The position numbers and the translations under genes were made by a program. Of a stretch of 64,000 bases of DNA, positions 59,026 to 64,000 are shown in pieces. The stretch spans positions 930,001 to 994,000 of the forward strand of contig NZ_LIRF01000008.1 in the NCBI RefSeq assembly GCF_001297705.1. The letters are read 5' to 3'. The notes beneath the pieces were generated by a model. It searched no databases. It was not told the origin of the DNA and saw only the letters and a program-made list of their open reading frames with translations. The DNA comes from Chryseobacterium sp. ERMR1:04 (GTDB lineage Bacteria; Bacteroidota; Bacteroidia; Flavobacteriales; Weeksellaceae). How positions within the stretch are numbered: position 1 is the first letter of the stretch; each line of letters opens with the position of its first letter.

Positions 59026-59937
59026 ATGAAAAAATACATAAGTTTATTTTTACTGCTTTTCCTATTTAATCTTAGCTTTTCTCAGGAATTGCTGGCAACC
59101 GTTCAGGTGAATGCACAACAACTGGGAGGAAGTAACCAACAGGTTTATAAATCGTTGGAAAAAAGTCTTAGAGATTTTATCAATAATACAAGCTGGACAG
59201 GCAAAAAGCTTCAGAATTTTGAAAAAATAAAAAGTAATTTTTCTATTGTTTTGACTGAGAGTCCTGGTGGAAATAAATATAAAGGGAATATTGTAGTGCA
59301 GGCGGTACGTCCTGTTTATAACACGGTTTATGAATCCCCATTATTAAATGTTCAGGATCAAAGATTCTCTTTTGAATATATTGAAAATGAGAACCTTATT
59401 TTTAATGAAAGACAGTTTTCCGGTAAAAATTTAATTGATGTTATTAGTTTCTATGTCTATACGATTTTGGGATATGACGCAGATAGCTTCCAGTCTTCTG
59501 GCGGAACGCAATGGTTTCAAAAAGCACAGCAAATCGCTCAAAATGGCGAATCTCAAAATATTTATGAAGGATGGAAGCAAATTGCTGAACCTAGAAACCG
59601 TTCTCAGTTGATCAGAGAAATCATGAGCCCGAATATGGTACAGCTAAGATCACTCTTTTATTCTTATCACAGAGCCGGTTTAGATAATTTATTCAATCAG
59701 GATCAAACACAGGCGAAGAAAGTAATTTTTGATGGTTTAATGCAGTTAAAAACCTATGAAAGCAATTTTACTCAGAATTATTATTTAGATCTTTTTCTAA
59801 CCAATAAAGCAGATGAGATTTTTAATATTTTCAATTCAGGAAACAACGGAGGAATTGCATTGGGTGATCTGAAACAGTTGTTAATCCTCATGAATCCAAA
59901 AAATACGGACAAATATTGGAGCCAATGGAAACAATAA
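59026..59937 (+). CDS. DUF4835 (PorD-like) secreted protein
   Basis: A 303-residue exported protein (signal ends SLSFSQE) of the DUF4835 family. 'LLATVQVNAQQLGGSNQQVY', 'YVYTILGYDADSF' and 'REIMSPNMVQLRSLFYSYHR' region are characteristic. In Porphyromonas the homologue PorD is needed for the type IX secretion system. The gene is in the conserved position between coaBC and recN. T9SS genes themselves are not in the window. Confidence 0.9.
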   Translation: MKKYISLFLLLFLFNLSFSQELLATVQVNAQQLGGSNQQVYKSLEKSLRDFINNTSWTGKKLQNFEKIKSNFSIVLTESPGGNKYKGNIVVQAVRPVYNTVYESPLLNVQDQRFSFEYIENENLIFNERQFSGKNLIDVISFYVYTILGYDADSFQSSGGTQWFQKAQQIAQNGESQNIYEGWKQIAEPRNRSQLIREIMSPNMVQLRSLFYSYHRAGLDNLFNQDQTQAKKVIFDGLMQLKTYESNFTQNYYLDLFLTNKADEIFNIFNSGNNGGIALGDLKQLLILMNPKNTDKYWSQWKQ

Positions 59938-59956
59938 AAAACTGATTTTTTCGGTC

Positions 59957-59987
59957 TTGAATTCTGAGTTTTAAAGTTCTATATTTG
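59957..59987 (+). promoter_or_regulatory. recN promoter
   Basis: TTG (59957-59959), 20 bases, TATATTTG (59980-59987), 26 bases before the recN start. It lies just after the porD-like stop, so recN can be expressed alone. Confidence 0.7.
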
Positions 59988-60013
59988 CATTACCTAAAGT
60001 AACTGCTACATCA

Positions 60014-61663
60014 ATGCTTTCGAGAATTTACATTAAAAATTTTGCCCTTATTGATACGTTAGATGTATCATTACACAACGGTTTACAAGTAATCACTGGG
60101 GAAACTGGTGCGGGTAAATCGATAATTTTAGGTGCTCTTAGACTTATTTTAGGAGAAAGGGCAGATGTGAAATCCATCTCAAATGCAGCTGAAAAAAGCA
60201 TTGTTGAAACTGAATTTAATTTAAATAATCAGTTCAAAAAATTTTTTATCGAAAATGATCTCGATTATGAGCATCAAACGATTATCCGCAGAGAAATTTC
60301 TCCTGCAGGAAAATCCAGAGCGTTTATTAATGACGTTCCGGTAACGTTGGATGTTTTAAGAGAATTATCTTCGCAACTTATCGATATTCATTCACAGTTT
60401 GAAACGTCTAATCTTTTTACGTCAGAATATCAGTTTAAAATCATTGACGGACTTTCTGAAAACAAAAAAATCATTGAAGAGTATCAACATGAATTTTTAG
60501 AATTTCAGAACCTGAAAACGCAGCTGAAGAAATTAAAAATTCAACTTTCTGAAAACAATAAAGAAAGTGACTATAAACAATTCTTATTAAGTGAATTAGA
60601 AGAATTGAATTTAGATGGTGTGGATTACGAAGAATTAAAGAACCTCCTTTCTATTCAGGAAAATGCAGGAATGATCTCAGAAAATCTGTCTCAGGTTTTA
60701 TCAAGATTTCATCAGGAAGAAATCGGAATCTTATCTTTCTTTAATGAAGCCAAACATAAATTGTCAAAAATTTCTGAGGTTTCAAATAGCTTTGCAGAAC
60801 TTGATCAAAGATTAGAAATATCTTTTGTAGAATTAAAAGACATCATTTCCGAACTGGAAAATGAATCTGAGAAAATTGAAATTAATCCTGAAAATCTTGC
60901 CGTACTTTCTGAACTGAATAATAAACTCAACAGTTTATTTATTAAGCATAATGTTTCTGATGTTGAAGAATTAAAAGAAATAAGAGATCAGTTATCAGGA
61001 GAGCAACAAGGTGCTTCAGAATTGGAATCATCCATTACAGACATTGAAGAAAATATTTCTAAAAAAGAAAAATCTCTTCAATCAATTTCTGAGAAACTTT
61101 CAAAGAACAGAAAGAAAAGCGTTCCTGTTTTCATTAAAAAAGCAGAAAACTTATTTAAAAAACTGGGTCTTGAAAAAGCTAAAGTAGATATTGAGCTTCA
61201 GGATACATCAGAATTTAATCAATTTGGAAAAGAAAATATTCAATTGTTGTTTCAAGCCAACTCTGGGTTTCCTTTAAAACCGATTCAAACAGCTATTTCA
61301 GGCGGTGAAAGATCACGAGTAATGCTGGCGGTGAAAAAAATCATTGCTGAAAGTGATGAGCTTCCAACGCTTATTTTAGACGAAATCGATAGCGGTGTTT
61401 CAGGAAAAGTAGCTGAAGAAATTGGAAATTTGATGCGTGAAATGTCTCAGGATATGCAGCTGATTGTTATTTCTCACTTAGCGCAGGTTGCTGCAAAAGG
61501 AAATAATAATTACAAAGTGGTAAAGCAAGATGTACGGGGGAAAACGCAATCTACGATTGTTACTTTGAGTAATGAAGAGAAGCTCAACGAAATTGCCCAA
61601 TTACTTTCCGGAAGTAAAATTACTGAGGCGGCTTTAGCGCAGGCGAAAGAATTGATTGGATAA
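60014..61663 (+). CDS. recN: DNA repair protein RecN
   Basis: A 549-residue SMC-like ATPase of double-strand break repair. Walker A is GETGAGKS (31-38), the long coiled coil runs from about 150 to 370, and the C-terminal half has the ABC signature 'ISGGERSRVMLAVKKI' and Walker B LILDEIDSGVSG. Full length. It ends the BamD-RpoZ-CoaBC-PorD-RecN cluster but has its own promoter. No LexA-type box was noticed. Confidence 0.96.
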   Translation: MLSRIYIKNFALIDTLDVSLHNGLQVITGETGAGKSIILGALRLILGERADVKSISNAAEKSIVETEFNLNNQFKKFFIENDLDYEHQTIIRREISPAGKSRAFINDVPVTLDVLRELSSQLIDIHSQFETSNLFTSEYQFKIIDGLSENKKIIEEYQHEFLEFQNLKTQLKKLKIQLSENNKESDYKQFLLSELEELNLDGVDYEELKNLLSIQENAGMISENLSQVLSRFHQEEIGILSFFNEAKHKLSKISEVSNSFAELDQRLEISFVELKDIISELENESEKIEINPENLAVLSELNNKLNSLFIKHNVSDVEELKEIRDQLSGEQQGASELESSITDIEENISKKEKSLQSISEKLSKNRKKSVPVFIKKAENLFKKLGLEKAKVDIELQDTSEFNQFGKENIQLLFQANSGFPLKPIQTAISGGERSRVMLAVKKIIAESDELPTLILDEIDSGVSGKVAEEIGNLMREMSQDMQLIVISHLAQVAAKGNNNYKVVKQDVRGKTQSTIVTLSNEEKLNEIAQLLSGSKITEAALAQAKELIG

Positions 61664-61699
61664 TTAATTAGAACTTACTTAAATATTTAGTATTAGAAA

Positions 61700-61730
61700 T
61701 GTCATCCTGAGCGGAGCCGAAGGAATCTCA
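61700..61730. repeat. copy of the 'GTCATCCTGAGCG' dispersed repeat
   Basis: TGTCATCCTGAGCGGAGCCG followed by AAGGAATCTCA is a copy of a short intergenic word seen in many bacterial genomes, Bacteroidetes included. It is the sole copy noticed here. No ORF. Confidence 0.7.
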
Positions 61731-61821
61731 AACTAATTAAATTTTCATCCTGTTTATATGATTTGCCTTGAAAATCTGTAACATATTTTGCATTCTACTT
61801 ACTAATGTAGAAAAGTAAGCT

Positions 61822-63288
61822 ATGTTTTTAAAGTTCCTAAGGTTAGAAATAAAAAGTTTTTTTCGCGGTACTTCTGTAGGCGTAAATCTTGCCATGAAGA
61901 TTTTTCGATTTATCGGGATTCTTTATTTTATGGCATGTTTGGTAGGAGGAGCTTTTGCTGTTTTCTATTTGGTACAGAATAAGATGCATGCAGATCCTAT
62001 AAAAGTAGTTTCAAAATTCATGATTATAGTCTGGGTGGTAGATTTGATTGTCAAATACATGTGGCAGGAAATGTCTACCCAAAACATTAAGCCTTTTCTT
62101 ACACTGAATATCTCTAAGAAAACGTTGGTCAATTATATGTTGATTAAAACATTTTTATCGGCTTTTAGTTGGTTAAATTCTTTGTTTTTTATCACATTTT
62201 CTATCATTGCGCTATTCAACGGATACGGATTTTTGGAAGTTTTGTCTTGGTTTATAGGAGTTTCCTTACTTTTTTATCTTAATAATTTTATCAATATACT
62301 TTTCAATAATAAAGAAACGATTGCTATTATAATTGGGTCTGTATTTATTGGATTAGGACTTTTAACGTATTATAATATCATTCCGCTTCTGTCTTATTCT
62401 GAGGCATTTTTCTATGGTTTTTATACAAAACCTTATTTAATTTTAATACCCATTGTTTTGTTTTCAGGACTTTGGTGGATCTGCTTTAAACATGTTTATC
62501 AGGAGTTTTACTTAGATCAAGGATTAGAAGCTAAAAAGGAAATCGGAAAAACAGAAAATATTGCCTTTTTAAATAAATACGGTGTACTCGGAACTTTCAT
62601 TAACAATGATATTAAGCTGCTAAGACGTAATAAAGTGGCCAAAGGAATTGTATTGGGGAGTTTCCTGTTTATATTCTACGGAATGCTTATGTTCTCCTCT
62701 TCAGTCTATAAAACACCTTATATGATGATGCTGATGGGGCTTTTTGTAACGGGTGGTTTTCAATTTTTATTTGGGCAAAAGGTTCCCGCTTTCGATAGTT
62801 CTTATTATCCTTTGATGATGACTTTAAATGTTCCCTACAAAGAATATTTAAAAGCAAAATGGTGGTTAATGAATATTGTAACGGGAGTTTCAATGATTAT
62901 CGCCCTCTTTTATGCGTATTGGGGTTGGGAAGTATACATTACTTTCTTTGCGGCAGGATTATACAATATTGGAGTGAATTCTCAGTTTACCTTGTGGTCA
63001 GGAGCTTTTAATAAAACTCAAATCGATTTGAATTCCAGAGAAAAAAGAATTGGCCAGAAGAACAGTTTTAATATGAAAGCTTTGCTGCTATTAATTCCAA
63101 AAATGCTTTTACCGATAGCTGTTTTCGGAGCTTCAAAATATTTCTTCGGAATGACGGGAGGTGTAATCAGCATTGCTATTTTAGGATCAATTGGATTTTT
63201 ATTGAGAGAAAAAATATTCGATACCATCGTAAGACATTATAAAAAAGAGAAATACAGTACGTTAGAGGCATTCAAAAACAAAGATTAA
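61822..63288 (+). CDS. DUF5687 family membrane protein, probable ABC permease
   Basis: A 488-residue protein with about ten to twelve hydrophobic spans, cytoplasmic N-terminus ('MFLKFLRLEIKSFFRGTSVG') and a cytoplasmic loop near residues 230-270 ('KEIGKTENIAFLNKYGVLGT'). It belongs to the DUF5687 family of Bacteroidetes. An ABC ATPase starts one base after its stop, so the two form a transporter; direction and substrate are unknown. Confidence 0.85.
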   Translation: MFLKFLRLEIKSFFRGTSVGVNLAMKIFRFIGILYFMACLVGGAFAVFYLVQNKMHADPIKVVSKFMIIVWVVDLIVKYMWQEMSTQNIKPFLTLNISKKTLVNYMLIKTFLSAFSWLNSLFFITFSIIALFNGYGFLEVLSWFIGVSLLFYLNNFINILFNNKETIAIIIGSVFIGLGLLTYYNIIPLLSYSEAFFYGFYTKPYLILIPIVLFSGLWWICFKHVYQEFYLDQGLEAKKEIGKTENIAFLNKYGVLGTFINNDIKLLRRNKVAKGIVLGSFLFIFYGMLMFSSSVYKTPYMMMLMGLFVTGGFQFLFGQKVPAFDSSYYPLMMTLNVPYKEYLKAKWWLMNIVTGVSMIIALFYAYWGWEVYITFFAAGLYNIGVNSQFTLWSGAFNKTQIDLNSREKRIGQKNSFNMKALLLLIPKMLLPIAVFGASKYFFGMTGGVISIAILGSIGFLLREKIFDTIVRHYKKEKYSTLEAFKNKD

Positions 63289-63289
63289 T

Positions 63290-64000
63290 ATGATTACTAT
63301 AAATAATTTATCTAAAACATACGGAACTGCGACTGTTCTGAATATCGAAAATATTGAAATTCCAAACGGCGAAACTTTCGGCCTTGTCGGAAATAACGGA
63401 GCCGGAAAAACAACTTTATTCAGCTTGATGTTAGATTTAATTCAGGCTACCACAGGCTTTGTAAGCATTGACGGAATTAAAGTAAATGAATCTGAAGCCT
63501 GGAAAAGTAAAGTTTCGGCTTTTGTAGATGAAAATTTTTTAATTGGCTATCTTACTCCGGAGGAATATTTCTATTTCATCGGTGAACTGAGAGGCCAGAA
63601 TAAAGCTTCTGTGGATGAGTTTTTAAAGCAGTTTCATGATTTATTTAATGGAGAAATCTTAAACTCAGGAAAATATGTTCGTGATCTTTCAAAAGGAAAT
63701 CAGAAAAAAGTGGGGATTGTGGGTGCAATTATAGGAAATCCTGAAATTATTATTTTGGATGAACCTTTTGCCAATTTAGATCCTTCCACACAAATCAAAC
63801 TGAAGAATTTAATTAAAGAATTATCAAAGCAGGACGGAGTGACGTTCCTTATTTCAAGTCACGATCTTTCGCATACGACTGAGGTTTGTAACAGAATTGT
63901 TGTGGTAAATAAAGGGCAGTTGGTGAAAGATATTCAAACGAATCCTGAGACGTTGAAAGAATTGGAACAGTATTTTGCAGATCAGGTTTCTACGCCGATT
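63290..64000 (+). CDS. ABC transporter ATP-binding protein, cut by the right edge
   Basis: 237 codons are visible before the window ends, without a stop. Walker A is GNNGAGKT (34-41), the signature is LSKGNQKKVG, and Walker B is 'IIILDEPFANLDPSTQIKLK' with the switch His in 'LISSHDLSHTTEV'. It starts one base after the DUF5687 permease gene, so it is almost certainly that permease's ATPase. It is of the type that drives export or gliding-type transporters; no substrate can be told. Confidence 0.93.
   Translation, partial: MITINNLSKTYGTATVLNIENIEIPNGETFGLVGNNGAGKTTLFSLMLDLIQATTGFVSIDGIKVNESEAWKSKVSAFVDENFLIGYLTPEEYFYFIGELRGQNKASVDEFLKQFHDLFNGEILNSGKYVRDLSKGNQKKVGIVGAIIGNPEIIILDEPFANLDPSTQIKLKNLIKELSKQDGVTFLISSHDLSHTTEVCNRIVVVNKGQLVKDIQTNPETLKELEQYFADQVSTPI

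Overview
The window comes from the chromosome of a flavobacterium, most likely Chryseobacterium or a close relative (Weeksellaceae). The DNA is visibly AT-rich. Promoters follow the Bacteroidetes pattern (TTG at -33, TAnnTTTG at -7). Many genes are Bacteroidetes-type: DUF5686, DUF5687, DUF4835/PorD, a sigma-54 regulator next to LptE, and a BamD-RpoZ-CoaBC-PorD-RecN cluster. No prophage, insertion sequence, CRISPR array or rRNA operon was seen. Both edges cut genes: an AsmA-like protein on the left and an ABC ATPase on the right.

Layout. 1-9 kb: AsmA-like protein, small unknown genes, a radical SAM protein, two short double-glycine-leader cysteine-rich peptides, a 2OG-Fe(II) oxygenase, menD and pabB/pabC. 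9-17 kb: membrane proteins, an AI-2E family exporter, uvrB, a BlaI/M56 sensor pair with a visible BlaI operator, and a sugar dehydrogenase lipoprotein. 17-26 kb: TonB receptor, tryptophanase, DUF502, miaE, an acyltransferase, a zinc protease lipoprotein, rplU-rpmA and a third leader peptide. 26-36 kb: DUF5686, two identical tRNA-Asn genes flanking a GNAT gene, rseP, an omega-amidase, and a sulfur-handling operon (thioredoxin, rhodanese, persulfide dioxygenase-like). 36-46 kb: HerA-like ATPase, a DnaQ exonuclease with a degenerate GIY-YIG-like part, lysA behind an attenuator-like leader, a PoxB-like enzyme with an MFS transporter, and three tandem TonB-C-like secreted proteins. 46-54 kb: miaB, sigma-54 regulator, membrane protein, lptE, an acidic TPR protein, DUF4126 and rnpA. 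54-64 kb: tcdA, tatD, a TetR regulator, bamD, rpoZ, coaBC, porD-like, recN, and a DUF5687 permease with its ABC ATPase.

Most of the window is housekeeping. The observations that stand out are: (1) a probable translation-coupled attenuator before lysA, made of a promoter, a Lys-rich 23-residue ORF and two mutually exclusive hairpins; (2) a family of three short peptides sharing a leader that begins MKNLKKL and ends in GG, two of them in duplicated promoter-peptide-terminator cassettes between a radical SAM gene and an Fe(II) oxygenase gene; (3) a palindromic BlaI-type operator lying on the -7 box of the blaI-M56 operon; (4) a DnaQ-type nuclease whose GIY-YIG-like part has lost its catalytic residues; and (5) tandem TonB-C-like proteins that lack a membrane anchor.
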